Notes: generated by a model from the sequence alone, not told the origin. Positions 7,402-15,881 are shown, counted from the first letter of the stretch. The stretch is 64,000 nt of DNA from Renibacterium sp. (GCA_017419405.1 JAFOLH010000014.1:1-64000); one strand, 5' to 3'. Translations and numbers: made by a program.

Positions 7402-8787
7402 ATGTCGCCGAGCATTGCGGAGCTGACTGGACAAGGAAAGAAACTGCGCGGCAGCCTGCCACGTGCGGCGCAGGCCGATTTCGCAGCCTTGGACCGGGAC
7501 CCGGTGAGCATCCTGCAGGACCAGAACCGCAGCCGGCTGCCTGAGCTGGTGCCAGTGCGGATCGGCCGGATGCTGCAATCGCCGTTCGCCTACTACCGGG
7601 GCACTGCCTCGGTGATGGCCGCGGATTTGGCGCAGAACCAGCACACTGGAGTATTGCTGCCTTCCTGCGGCGATGCGCACATTTCCAATTTCGGGCTTTT
7701 CGCATCGGCCGAGCGGCAGTTGATTTTCGACCTCAACGACTTCGACGAAGCTGGCTTGGCGCCTTGGGAATGGGATCTGAAACGACTCGCTGCGAGCGTC
7801 ATGGTCGGCGCCCGGGACAACTCGATGAGCGAGGAGCAGGCCACCAGCGCCACCCGGTCCGCGGTAGCCGGCTATCGGCAGACACTGCTGCGGCTGATGG
7901 CTTTGACCGCCCTGGAACGCTATTACTTCCAAGTCAACACCGACGGGGTCCAGGACCAGCTCAACTCCGACGAACAGAAGCTGTTGCGCAAGGCCAGCCA
8001 AAAAGCCCGTGGACGCACGTCGGACCAGGTACTCGGCAAAATCGTTGCCCGGCATGAGGACGGCGTCTCCCGGATCGTCGACCAACCGCCGATCATGCGC
8101 CATGTGCCGCATGCCGAGCCGCACGAATTCGCCCGGCTGTTCCAGGAGTACAGCAGCACGGTGCGCCCGGACATCGCGGTGCTCCTGCAGCAATTCACTC
8201 TGGTGGACTACGTGCTGCGGGTGGTCGGCGTCGGCTCGGTGGGCACCCGCTGCTATGTGATGCTGCTCGAAGGGCCCGCGGGCGAACCGTTGTTCCTGCA
8301 GGCCAAGGAGGCACCGCCCTCAGTGCTGCAGGTTTACGGCGGAATGCCCAGCGGACTGCCGCCCGGAGTGGATCCGCACCGGGGCGGCTCGGAGGGGCAC
8401 CGGGTGGTCGCCAACCAGAAGATCCTGCAGGCCTCCTCAGACCCCTTCCTCGGTTGGATCCAAGGTTTCGCCGGTGACGACGGCGGTCGCCGCCGGGTCG
8501 ATTACTACTGGCGCCAGTTCCGCGATATGAAGGGTTCGGTGGAGACCAACGGCTTGTCCGCCGCCAACTTCACCAGCTACGTCGAGTGGTGCGCCCGGCT
8601 CCTGGCCCGGGCGCACAGCCAGACCGGGGCCGGCGCGGTCGCGGCCGGTTATCTGGGGCGCAGCGAGCGGTTCGACGAAGCGATCGTGGCTTGGTCGGCC
8701 AGTTACGCCGACCAGTGCGAAAAGGACTACGCCGCCTTGCAGTCGGCGGTGAAAACCGGCCGGATGCCGGCCGAATTCGGCGTCTGA
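7402..8787 (+). CDS. DUF2252 family protein
   Basis: A 461-residue DUF2252 protein. The hallmark segments are visible: YYRGTASVMAADLA, then SCGDAHISNFGLFAS, then LIFDLNDFDEAGLAPWEWDLKRLAAS. The GDxHxxN and DxNDFD arrangement resembles aminoglycoside-phosphotransferase/protein-kinase-like folds, so a kinase-like activity has been suggested for the family, but no reaction is known to me. A GGGGGG ribosome site lies 5 bases before the ATG at 7402. It is a single gene, convergent with the idnD-like gene. No signal peptide is present. Confidence 0.88.
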   Translation: MSPSIAELTGQGKKLRGSLPRAAQADFAALDRDPVSILQDQNRSRLPELVPVRIGRMLQSPFAYYRGTASVMAADLAQNQHTGVLLPSCGDAHISNFGLFASAERQLIFDLNDFDEAGLAPWEWDLKRLAASVMVGARDNSMSEEQATSATRSAVAGYRQTLLRLMALTALERYYFQVNTDGVQDQLNSDEQKLLRKASQKARGRTSDQVLGKIVARHEDGVSRIVDQPPIMRHVPHAEPHEFARLFQEYSSTVRPDIAVLLQQFTLVDYVLRVVGVGSVGTRCYVMLLEGPAGEPLFLQAKEAPPSVLQVYGGMPSGLPPGVDPHRGGSEGHRVVANQKILQASSDPFLGWIQGFAGDDGGRRRVDYYWRQFRDMKGSVETNGLSAANFTSYVEWCARLLARAHSQTGAGAVAAGYLGRSERFDEAIVAWSASYADQCEKDYAALQSAVKTGRMPAEFGV

Positions 8788-8794
8788 TCCTCCG

Positions 8795-8865
8795 GAGATG
8801 CATCTTCAACATGCTGATACTCGTTTGACGGCTGAAAGGCCCTCTGAATGCAGAAGATGCATCTC
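8795..8865. repeat. Paired palindromes between convergent genes
   Basis: GAGATGCATCTTC (8795-8807) and GAAGATGCATCTC (8853-8865) are exact reverse complements. Each core AGATGCATCT is itself a perfect palindrome, and the two centres are 59 bp apart. The pair lies between the stops of the DUF2252 gene and the idnD-like gene. A stem of 13 bp with a 45-base loop could terminate transcription from both sides. The doubly symmetric arms are also what a pair of dimer-binding sites would look like. Confidence 0.6.
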
Positions 8866-8890
8866 TGCACGAGGACTGCAAGATTCCGGC

Positions 8891-9946
8891 TCAGAACTCC
8901 AGCAGGACCTTGCCCGAGCGGGACGGATCACCGGCCAGCTCGAACGCCTCCAGCATCTGCGCGACCGGAAAGACCTGGGTCACCACCGGATCCGCCCGCA
9001 ACGAGCCGTCGGCCAGCGCGCCGAGCACACGGTCCAGTTCGCCGTTGAACCGGAACGAACCGGCCAACTGCAATTCCCGGCTCACCGCGAGTGAAATATC
9101 CACCGGTTGCGGACCGGCCGGCAGCAAACCCACCATCACCACTTTCCCGCCGCGGGTTGCGCCGCGCAACGCCAGGCCCAACCCGCTGTGATGCCCGGAG
9201 GATTCGAAAACCACGTCGGCATGGATCGCGCTGATCTGCTCCTCGGTCGCGGCCTGCAAGGTCCCGGTGGCGCCGAGCTCGCGCGCGATCTGCAGCGGCT
9301 TGGCCTGCAAATCGACGGCTATCACCTCCCGTGCACCCAGCGTCCTGGCTACCGCGACGACGAGCGAACCGATCGGCCCGGCCCCGATCACCAACACCTT
9401 GGCCCCGCCGAGCACACTGCCGCCGTCGGGCCGGAGTCCGGCCTGCTCCACGGCGTGCCACGCCACTGAAGCCGGCTCGGCAATCGCCGCCGAACGCAGC
9501 GGCAGGCCGTCCGGCAACCGGCGCAGCATCCGCCCGGGCAGCGCGACATAACGGGCGAAGGCGCCCTGGGTGTGCGGGAAACGGGCGGCACTGCCCAGGT
9601 AAGTCCCGCCGGGCGCCAGGTTCGGCCGGTCCGCCGGGTACGGGGTGCCGTCGGCATCGGCATGCGGCGTCGCGGGGTGGACTGCCACCTGGGTGCCGGC
9701 AGCGGGCGAGCTGCCGTCCGCGGCGGCTTCCAGCACGGTGCCCACCACTTCGTGGCCCAGCAGCATCGGCTCGCGGAGAATCGACTGGCCCGCCGCGCCG
9801 TGCCGCCAATAATGCAGATCGGACCCGCAAATCCCACCGTAGGCGATCTGCAGCAAGGCCTCGTCCGGGCCGGGTTCCGGCATCGGCAATTCGACCAAAC
9901 GCAGATCGCCCTTGGCGTGGATCTGCACTGCGAGGTTTGCATCCAT
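8891..9946 (-). CDS. idnD: Zinc-type alcohol dehydrogenase, L-idonate 5-dehydrogenase-like
   Basis: 351 residues from the ATG at 9946-9944. It resembles L-idonate 5-dehydrogenase: GGICGSDLHYW (catalytic zinc ligand Cys40), PMLLGHEVVG (His65, Glu66), YLGSAARFPHTQGAF, the NAD Rossmann segment VLVIGAGPIGSLV, and GSFRFNGEL near the end. The expected reaction is L-idonate to 5-keto-D-gluconate in the cytosol. The segment that normally carries the four structural-zinc cysteines (about residues 93-113) contains none, so only the catalytic zinc should be bound. It is downstream of the idnO-like SDR in the same operon. The exact sugar acid is inferred. Confidence 0.85.
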   Translation of the reverse strand: MDANLAVQIHAKGDLRLVELPMPEPGPDEALLQIAYGGICGSDLHYWRHGAAGQSILREPMLLGHEVVGTVLEAAADGSSPAAGTQVAVHPATPHADADGTPYPADRPNLAPGGTYLGSAARFPHTQGAFARYVALPGRMLRRLPDGLPLRSAAIAEPASVAWHAVEQAGLRPDGGSVLGGAKVLVIGAGPIGSLVVAVARTLGAREVIAVDLQAKPLQIARELGATGTLQAATEEQISAIHADVVFESSGHHSGLGLALRGATRGGKVVMVGLLPAGPQPVDISLAVSRELQLAGSFRFNGELDRVLGALADGSLRADPVVTQVFPVAQMLEAFELAGDPSRSGKVLLEF

Positions 9947-9987
9947 GGTTGCTCCCGATGGTTCCGGCGGCCGCTCGGCCGACCGAT

Positions 9988-10752
9988 TCAGACGACGGCG
10001 GTCATACCGCCGTCGATGAAAATGGTTTGCCCGTTGACGAAATCCGAGGCGCCCGAGGCAAGCCATACGGCCGGCCCGACCAAATCCTGCACGGTCCCCC
10101 AGCGGGCAGCCGGGGTACGGCCCAACACCCAGGAATTGAACGCGGCGTCATCGACCAGGCCCTGGGTCATTTCGGTGTGGATGTAACCGGGGGCCAGGGA
10201 ATTGATCTGCAAGCCGTGCTTGGCCCATTCCGCGGCCATCGCCCGGGTCAGGTTCCGCACCCCGCCCTTGGCCGCGGTGTAGGCCGCAATCGTCGGCCTG
10301 GCCAGTTCGCTCTGCACCGAGCCGATGTTGATGATCTTCCCACTCCCGCGGTCGATCATCGGCGCGGCCAGCGCTTGGCCGATCAGGAACAGGCTGCTCA
10401 AATCGGTTTTCAACACGCGTTCCCAATCCGCGAATTCCAACTCCAACAACGGCACCCGGTGCTGCAGGCCCGCATTGTTGACCAAGACGTCCGGTACGCC
10501 GGCCGCCGCCATGATTGCGGCGATCCCGGTTGAAACCTGTTCCGGATCGGTGACGTCGAAGGCACTGGTGTGGACTCGTCCGGCTCCGAATCTGGCCCGG
10601 AACTCCGCCGCAGCAGCCTCGACCCGCTCAGCCTGCCGGCCGTGCAGCACCACCGTGGCACCGGCCTCGGCCAGCCCTTCCGCGATCGCCCGGCCGATGC
10701 CCCGGCTGGATCCGGTGACCAGGGCCAATTGGCCGGTCAGATCGAACATCAT
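9988..10752 (-). CDS. idnO: Gluconate 5-dehydrogenase-like SDR (IdnO family)
   Basis: A 254-residue SDR. The cofactor motif is TGSSRGIG and NNAGLQHR follows. INIGSVQSELARPTIAAY with YTAAKGG supplies the Ser-Tyr-Lys set, and NSLAPGYIHTEMT, RTPAARWG and ASDFVNGQ match IdnO/gluconate 5-dehydrogenases closely. It would interconvert 5-keto-D-gluconate and D-gluconate, the step after IdnD. The ATG at 10752 overlaps the upstream dehydrogenase stop by 4 bases; a second ATG codon follows at once (10749), so either may be used. No gluconate kinase or transporter is adjacent. Confidence 0.87.
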   Translation of the reverse strand: MMFDLTGQLALVTGSSRGIGRAIAEGLAEAGATVVLHGRQAERVEAAAAEFRARFGAGRVHTSAFDVTDPEQVSTGIAAIMAAAGVPDVLVNNAGLQHRVPLLELEFADWERVLKTDLSSLFLIGQALAAPMIDRGSGKIINIGSVQSELARPTIAAYTAAKGGVRNLTRAMAAEWAKHGLQINSLAPGYIHTEMTQGLVDDAAFNSWVLGRTPAARWGTVQDLVGPAVWLASGASDFVNGQTIFIDGGMTAVV

Positions 10753-11645
10753 TCCCGTCCTTCCACGACAGTCCGCACCACTGCGAGGTCCTGGGCCCCG
10801 AGTCCCTGCTCCACCAGCGCCGCATACCGGTCGCGGGCGGCACGGCTCAGTGCAGCGTCGGTTCCGCTCTGTTCCGCGGCGTCCAGGAAGAAGCCGAGGT
10901 CCTTGAGCATGAATTGCGCAGCACCGCGGACCCGGAAATCCCGGGCCGCGATCCGCGGCCCGATCTGGCGCAGCACTGCAGAATCCGCCAAGCCTCCGGA
11001 GAGGACCTCGAGCAGCTGCTGGCCGTCCAGGCCGGAGCGTTCGGCGACCACCACGGCTTCGGCGAGCGCCGCCGTGGTCAATCCGACCAGCACTTGGTTG
11101 CAGGCCTTGGCCAGCGAGCCGGCGCCGAGTCCGCCGAGCCGTTGCGCCCTGCCCATTGCGTCGAAGACCGGCTTGACCCGCTGGAACGCTGCTTCAGAAC
11201 CGCCGGCCATGATCGCGAGCGTGCCCTGTTCTGCGCCTTCGGTACCGCCGCTGACCGGAGCGTCGATCAGTTCCGCGAGCCGCTCGAGCCGCGCGCCGAA
11301 CCGGACCACGGCGGAGGGCGAGACGGTGCTCATCACCACGAGGGTGCGTGGCCGGGCCGCCGGCGCCCCGCTCCAGCGGACGATCAGCGGGGCGAGCAGC
11401 TCCTCGATCTGCGGCAAATCCGGCAGCATCGCGATCACGACGTCGGCGTCGGCCGCTTCCGCAGGATCCCCGAGCAGCTGGGCACCCGCCTCCCGCAACC
11501 GCTCGGCGGCCGGCCGGGACCGGTTCCACACCGAGGTTTCGAACCCGGCCCGCAGCAGGTTCCGCGCCATCGGTTCGCCCATTTTGCCCAGACCGAGGAA
11601 GGCGATCCGTGGTCGTTGCTCCGATGCATCCATAATGTCCAACAT
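10749..11645 (-). CDS. 3-hydroxyisobutyrate dehydrogenase-like NAD(P)-dependent oxidoreductase
   Basis: A beta-hydroxyacid dehydrogenase of about 298 residues: FLGLGKMGEPMARNLLRAGF for NAD(P) binding, DAPVSGGTEGAEQGTL for substrate binding, and Lys in GAGSLAKACNQ as the catalytic base. Relatives reduce tartronate semialdehyde or oxidise 3-hydroxyisobutyrate or 6-phosphogluconate-like acids. I choose the ATG at 11645-11643 because AAAGGTGG lies 8 bases upstream; a GTG at 11654 and an ATG at 11633 are alternatives. It heads a three-gene sugar-acid operon (this gene, idnO, idnD), divergent from a D-2-hydroxyacid dehydrogenase. Confidence 0.85.
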   Translation of the reverse strand: MLDIMDASEQRPRIAFLGLGKMGEPMARNLLRAGFETSVWNRSRPAAERLREAGAQLLGDPAEAADADVVIAMLPDLPQIEELLAPLIVRWSGAPAARPRTLVVMSTVSPSAVVRFGARLERLAELIDAPVSGGTEGAEQGTLAIMAGGSEAAFQRVKPVFDAMGRAQRLGGLGAGSLAKACNQVLVGLTTAALAEAVVVAERSGLDGQQLLEVLSGGLADSAVLRQIGPRIAARDFRVRGAAQFMLKDLGFFLDAAEQSGTDAALSRAARDRYAALVEQGLGAQDLAVVRTVVEGRE

Positions 11646-11665
11646 ACTAGCCACCTTTCAGTATG
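11643..11665. promoter_or_regulatory. Inverted repeat in the divergent dehydrogenase promoter region
   Basis: CATACT (11643-11648) and AGTATG (11660-11665) form a 6-bp inverted repeat with an 11-bp centre, within the 28-base gap between two divergent start codons (11645 minus, 11674 plus). The left arm covers the minus-strand ATG. With so little room, both transcripts must be short-leadered. The repeat could be the operator of a shared regulator, which is not encoded next to it. Confidence 0.4.
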
Positions 11666-11673
11666 ATGAACAG

Positions 11674-12744
11674 ATGTCGACTTTCAGCACCGCGACCACC
11701 GACCCCACGATCGCCATCTGCGTGCCTCTGGAGGCGGAACTCGTGGCGCAGATCCAGCGATCGGCACCCGGGACGACCGTGTTGTACGACGCCGGGTTGC
11801 TGCCCCCGGAGCGCTACCCGGCCGATCACCACGGCGATCCGGATTTCCGGCGCAGTCCGGAACAGGAAGCCCGCTATTGGGCCAACATCCTCGCCGCCGA
11901 CGTGCTGTACGGGATCCCCAACGAATCACCGGCCGATCTGGCCCGGGCGATCCGGGAAAATCCCCGGCTGCGCTGGGTGCACGCGATGGCGGCCGGAGCC
12001 GGCGGAGCGGTCCGCGCCGCCGGGCTGAGCTCCGCTGAGCTGTCCCGGGTGCGGGTGACCACCTCGGCCGGGGTGCATGCCCTGCCCTTGGCCGAATTCG
12101 CCCTGCTGGGACTGCTGAGCGGCTTCAAACGGGTGGCCGAGATGCAAGCCGACCAGCAAGCCAAGCACTGGCCCACGCTCCGCGTGCCGACCCGGCTGCT
12201 CGCCGGCTCCCGGCTGGTGATCTCCGGACTGGGCGAAATCGGCCTGGAAACCGCGCGGCTGGCCAAGGCGTTGGGCATGACGGTCAGCGGCAGCAAACGC
12301 GAGGTGGCCCCGATCGACGGGATCGAATCGGTGGTCGACAACAGCGGCCTGCCCGGACTGCTGGCCGGCGCCGACGCGGTGGTCAACACGCTGCCCGGCA
12401 CACCGCAGACCGAGCACCTCTTCGACGCCGAAATGTTCGCTGCGTTCGCACCGGGAACCATCTTCGTCAATGTCGGCCGCGGCTCCGTCGTCGACGAGTC
12501 CGCGCTCTTGGCCGCGCTGACCGACGGCACAGTTTCCTATGCCTGCCTGGACGTCTTCGAACAGGAACCGCTGCCGGCCGCGAGCCCGCTCTGGACGCAC
12601 CCGCGGGTCCTGGTCTCGCCGCATTCGGCCGCCTTGAGCGCAGCGGAGAACAAACTCATCGCGGAGCGGTTCATCGCGAACCTCGCCCGGTTCCGGGCCG
12701 GCGAAGCGATGCCGCACACCGTCGATCCGGTGCACTTCTACTGA
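11674..12744 (+). CDS. D-2-hydroxyacid dehydrogenase family protein
   Basis: 356 residues from the ATG at 11674; open frame continues far upstream, but that part lies antisense to the neighbouring dehydrogenases. The NAD-binding domain has the motif ISGLGEIGLETARLAKALG. Catalytic residues are the Arg in FVNVGRGSVVDESALL, the Glu in CLDVFEQEPLP and the His in VLVSPHSAAL, the full Arg-Glu-His set of the family. The expected activity is NAD(P)H-dependent reduction of a 2-keto acid to a D-2-hydroxy acid (or the reverse) in the cytosol, for example hydroxypyruvate or a keto-sugar acid. It is divergent from the idn-like operon, which fits a role in sugar-acid metabolism. Confidence 0.9.
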   Translation: MSTFSTATTDPTIAICVPLEAELVAQIQRSAPGTTVLYDAGLLPPERYPADHHGDPDFRRSPEQEARYWANILAADVLYGIPNESPADLARAIRENPRLRWVHAMAAGAGGAVRAAGLSSAELSRVRVTTSAGVHALPLAEFALLGLLSGFKRVAEMQADQQAKHWPTLRVPTRLLAGSRLVISGLGEIGLETARLAKALGMTVSGSKREVAPIDGIESVVDNSGLPGLLAGADAVVNTLPGTPQTEHLFDAEMFAAFAPGTIFVNVGRGSVVDESALLAALTDGTVSYACLDVFEQEPLPAASPLWTHPRVLVSPHSAALSAAENKLIAERFIANLARFRAGEAMPHTVDPVHFY

Positions 12745-12750
12745 GTGCCG

Positions 12751-12821
12751 GCCGGGCTGAGCGTCTGCCGGGCTGAGCGCCTGCCGGGCCGGTCGGCCCG
12801 GGAACGAAGCGCCCGGGAACG
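12751..12821. repeat. Short tandem repeats downstream of the hydroxyacid dehydrogenase gene
   Basis: A 16-bp unit GCCGGGCTGAGCGYCT occurs twice in tandem (12751-12766, 12767-12782) with a third partial copy (from 12783). Two GCCCGGGAACG words follow 15 bp apart (12796 and 12811). The stretch lies between convergent genes and has no open frame of interest. It may be slippage-generated spacer DNA; no terminator is obvious. Confidence 0.55.
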
Positions 12822-12838
12822 GACAGATCAGCGGGTGC

Positions 12839-13504
12839 TCAGAACCGCGCGGAGAATCCGCCGTCCACGTTGAGCAACTGGCCCGAGATCCAGCGCCCTT
12901 CCGTGGAGAGCAGGAAGGCCACGACTCCGGCGATGTCCCGGGGCAGGCCCATCCGGCCCAAAGGGTATCCGGCGGTCAGCGTTTCCCGCACTTCGTCATC
13001 CATCCAGCCGGTGTCGATCGGGCCGGGATTGAGCACATTCGCGGACACCCCGAGCGGGCCGAGCTCCCGGGCCGCGGAAATCACCATCCGGTCCAAGGCG
13101 CCCTTCGAAGCGCCATAAGGCAGATTCCCAGTCGTATGGTCGCTGGTGAGCGCGACGATCGCTCCGCCACCGTCCGGGACTTGCCGGGCGAAGGCCGCGA
13201 TCAGCAACAGGCTGGCCCGCGCGTTCACCGCGATGTGCCGGTCGAAACTTTCCGCAGTGGTGTCCAAGATCCCGGACTCGACGTCGTGGGCATGGCTGAG
13301 CACGAGCGCGTCGATCGGGCCGCGGTCCGCCGCGACGGCTCCGATCAGGGCTTCCGGACCGGTCGGCGTGGCCAAATCGCAGGGATAGTCCGTGCCCTGC
13401 AGATCGCTGGTGACCACGTCCCAGCCGTCCGCGGCGAGGCGCGGCACGATGCCGGCCGCAATGCTGTTGGCACGGGCGGCCCCGGTGACTAAAACGAGAG
13501 GCAT
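12839..13504 (-). CDS. SDR-family oxidoreductase
   Basis: 221 residues from the ATG at 13504-13502; a longer reading overlaps the MFS gene and is not SDR-like. The cofactor motif is degenerate (VTGAARANSIAAGI in place of TGxxxGIG). The Ser-Tyr-Lys set is ALTSDHTTGNLPYGASKGALDR. The C-terminus, GRWISGQLLNVDGGFSARF, is typical of 3-oxoacyl-ACP-reductase-like SDRs. It lies 32 bases downstream of the MFS transporter on the same strand and is probably in one transcript with it. It may act on the transported compound; the substrate is unknown. Confidence 0.87.
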   Translation of the reverse strand: MPLVLVTGAARANSIAAGIVPRLAADGWDVVTSDLQGTDYPCDLATPTGPEALIGAVAADRGPIDALVLSHAHDVESGILDTTAESFDRHIAVNARASLLLIAAFARQVPDGGGAIVALTSDHTTGNLPYGASKGALDRMVISAARELGPLGVSANVLNPGPIDTGWMDDEVRETLTAGYPLGRMGLPRDIAGVVAFLLSTEGRWISGQLLNVDGGFSARF

Positions 13505-13536
13505 TGCCCCAGGGTACCCCGTTGCCGCGCTCCCGC

Positions 13537-14904
13537 TCAGGCGTCCTGGGTGCTGCGCAGATCCCGCCCCGCGGTCTCCGGCAGCACGAACGTCGTCGCG
13601 AAGCTGATCAAGGACAGGATCAGCGAAGCGCCGGCCATCACGAGCCAGGAGTTTCCGGTCGCCGCGAGCAGCGCCGCCACCAGCACCGGGATCAGGCCGC
13701 TGGCCAGCATCGCGGAGATCTCCCGGCTCAACGCCACCCCGGTGAAGCGGTGCGTGGAACCGAAGAGTTCCGGCAGCAAGGCGCACTGCGGGCCCAGCAT
13801 GGATTGCACCCCGATCGCGACGCCGACCACGACGACCACGATCACCAGCCAGGACTGGCCAAGGGTCATCAGATAGAACGCCGGAACCGCCACCACCGCC
13901 TGGAACAACGCACCCCATTTGTACACCGGAACCCGGCCGACCCGATCGGAGAGCCAGCCGAAGAAGACCACCATCACGGCAGCCGCGCCGGCCGCGACCA
14001 GCAACGCCGTCGGGCCCAGGCTGTTGTTGCTCTGATACGCGGCGATCCCCCCGATGAAGCTGACCATGACCGCCGAATACAGACTGGAGTTGCCGTTTTC
14101 GGCCATCCGGATGCCGATCCCTTTGAGGATGTTCCAACGCGAGGTCCGCCAAACCGCGCTCACCGGGTTCTTGACCACGGTCTTGTGCGCTTCCATTTCC
14201 CGGAAGACCGGGGTTTCCTTGAGTTTGAGCCGGATCACCACGGCGACGATGATCAGGATGAAGCTCGCCAGGAACGGTACCCGCCAGACCCAGGTGGTCA
14301 GGGCCGTCCGGTCCACTAGGCCGAGGATCGCGAAGGTCCCGGCGCCCAGCAAGGTGCCGAGCTGGATGCCGACGAAAGGCAGGGCCGCGAAGAAACCGCG
14401 GCGCTTGGGCGGGGCGAATTCCGAGATCAACGTGGTCGCACCGGCCTGCTCCGCCCCGGCACCGAGCCCTTGCAGGATGCGCAGCGCCACGAGCATGATC
14501 GGCGCAGCAGCCCCGATCGATTCGTAGGTGGGCAGCAATCCGATCAGGAAACTTGCCGCGCCCATCAGCGCCACGGTGCTGAGCAGCACTACCTTGCGCC
14601 CGTAGCGGTCCCCGATGAAGCCGAAGAGCACGCCGCCGAGCGGGCGCGCGATATAGGCGATGCCGAACGTCGCGAAGGATGCGATGACCTTCGCGTCGCC
14701 GAACGGCTCGAAGAACAACGGGCCGAAGATCAGCGCCGTGGCGAGGCCGAAGATGTAGAAGTCGTAATACTCCAAGGCCGAGCCGATGGAGCTGGCGAGC
14801 GTGGCGCGGCGCAACTGCTCCGGTTCGACCGGAGCCTCGTCATGCGCGGTTCCTGCGGCCTGCTGCGCCGCTGCCGGTTGTTCGGTGTTCATGCCGGTGT
14901 GCAC
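13537..14904 (-). CDS. MFS metabolite:H+ symporter (MHS/ShiA-ProP type)
   Basis: A 455-residue twelve-helix major facilitator. It has the MHS-family features SALEYYDFYIFGLA in the first helix, PLGGVLFGFIGDRYGRKVVLL (the loop 2-3 motif GDRxGRK) and GAGAEQAGATTLISEFAPPKRRGF. Relatives import shikimate, citrate, alpha-ketoglutarate, betaine or aromatic acids with protons. The start is either a GTG at 14904 close behind AGGGGG or an ATG at 14892 with AGGTG 9 bases ahead. An IclR gene lies immediately upstream on the same strand, with a matching operator candidate in the gap, so substrate-induced expression is likely. Confidence 0.9.
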   Translation of the reverse strand: MHTGMNTEQPAAAQQAAGTAHDEAPVEPEQLRRATLASSIGSALEYYDFYIFGLATALIFGPLFFEPFGDAKVIASFATFGIAYIARPLGGVLFGFIGDRYGRKVVLLSTVALMGAASFLIGLLPTYESIGAAAPIMLVALRILQGLGAGAEQAGATTLISEFAPPKRRGFFAALPFVGIQLGTLLGAGTFAILGLVDRTALTTWVWRVPFLASFILIIVAVVIRLKLKETPVFREMEAHKTVVKNPVSAVWRTSRWNILKGIGIRMAENGNSSLYSAVMVSFIGGIAAYQSNNSLGPTALLVAAGAAAVMVVFFGWLSDRVGRVPVYKWGALFQAVVAVPAFYLMTLGQSWLVIVVVVVGVAIGVQSMLGPQCALLPELFGSTHRFTGVALSREISAMLASGLIPVLVAALLAATGNSWLVMAGASLILSLISFATTFVLPETAGRDLRSTQDA

Positions 14905-14982
14905 CTGCCCCCTTGTTCCATTCCGGGACCCCCTTGGCCTGGAAAGCGGCGATCAGTGCGAGCTTGATCACCCTATTGCACA

Positions 14983-15002
14983 CCGTACAGCATGTTGAAC
15001 AA
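14983..15002. promoter_or_regulatory. Candidate IclR operator upstream of the MFS gene
   Basis: CCGTACA-GCATGT-TGAACAA shares the layout and 13 of the 16 core bases (GTTCAGCATAGTGAAC) with the palindrome at 15862-15881 upstream of the IclR gene. It lies about 80 bases before the MFS start. Sharing between exactly these two promoters is the reason to call it an operator. Confidence 0.5.
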
Positions 15003-15037
15003 AGGTGGAAGAGGTCAAGGTGCGGGAATGCCGCGGG

Positions 15038-15808
15038 CTAACGGGCCAGCGACATCGGCGCGCCGAGCGAACGGGCGAGCTCCTGCAGCTCGGTCACCAA
15101 TTTCCGCTCCAGCTCACGGGTGAAGGTGGCCTTCAATGCGGTCACCGAGAGGCCCAGGCTGGGCCCGTGCGTGCCCCTGGTGGGAATCGCGACGCCGACG
15201 CAGACCACGCCCAAAGTGGATTCTTCGTCTTCGAAGGCATAGCCGCGCTGCTGCGCTTCGGCCAGGGCAGCCCGCAGCGTCACCGGGTCGATGATCGAAT
15301 GCGGGGTCAGGGCCGGGAGCTGCTTGCCGTCCGGGAACATCGCCTCGAGGTCTTTGGCGTGCAACCGCGCGAGCAGGGCCTTGCCGACGGCACAGAGCGA
15401 GGCCGGCATCTTGTCGCCGATGTTCGAGGTGAACCGAACCGCCGGATGCCCCTCATAACGCGCCAGATAGATCACGTTTTCACCGTCCAGCATTGCGATC
15501 CGGACGGTTTCGTTGACCAAGGCGGGCGACTCCTCGCAGAACCGGTAGAACTCCCGGACGTCGTCCTGCCGGTCCAGATAGGCCGCGCCGAGTTCCACGA
15601 GTTTGCGGCCCAGGCCGTAGCCGGCCCCCTGTTTGCGGACCAGGTTCGCTTCCTCGAGCGCCTGCAGCAGGTTCGACGCCGATGACTTCGGAATGTCCAG
15701 CTCGCGGGCCAGATCGCTCAAAGTCATCACGCCGCTAGCCGAGGCCGCCAAGGCGTCGAGGGCGGCTGCGGCACGGGTCACCGCCGGGGCCGGAGAGGGT
15801 GTGCTCAC
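15038..15808 (-). CDS. IclR-family transcriptional regulator
   Basis: 256 residues. The N-terminal winged helix is seen in MTLSDLARELDIPKSSASNLLQALEEANLV, and the C-terminal ligand-binding domain in VIYLARYEGHPAVRF, MPASLCAVGKALLA, GYAFEDEESTLGVVCVGVAI and GLSVTALKATFT, all standard IclR blocks. It lies upstream of, and on the same strand as, the MFS-SDR pair. IclR proteins of this type usually respond to an aromatic or organic acid. A palindrome upstream of its own start and a related site before the MFS gene suggest control of both itself and the transporter. Confidence 0.93.
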   Translation of the reverse strand: MSTPSPAPAVTRAAAALDALAASASGVMTLSDLARELDIPKSSASNLLQALEEANLVRKQGAGYGLGRKLVELGAAYLDRQDDVREFYRFCEESPALVNETVRIAMLDGENVIYLARYEGHPAVRFTSNIGDKMPASLCAVGKALLARLHAKDLEAMFPDGKQLPALTPHSIIDPVTLRAALAEAQQRGYAFEDEESTLGVVCVGVAIPTRGTHGPSLGLSVTALKATFTRELERKLVTELQELARSLGAPMSLAR

Positions 15809-15861
15809 GGAAGCCTCACATTCAAGGTCGCTCAGTCTGCGATTCCGTTCGGTCCGCAGTT

Positions 15862-15881
15862 CCGTTCAGCATAGTGAACGG
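15862..15881. promoter_or_regulatory. Candidate IclR operator upstream of iclR
   Basis: CCGTTCA-GCATAG-TGAACGG is a perfect inverted repeat with 7-bp arms, about 54 bases upstream of the iclR ATG and about 83 bases upstream of the divergent phosphodiesterase ATG. Its core recurs at 14983-15002. Length and symmetry fit IclR-type binding sites. Confidence 0.6.

Noticed and set aside
10570..11673. N-terminal extension of the D-2-hydroxyacid dehydrogenase frame by 368 codons
   Set aside because: The extension lies antisense to two well-defined dehydrogenases and has low-complexity Arg/Ser/Ala-rich sequence. The protein starts properly at 11674.
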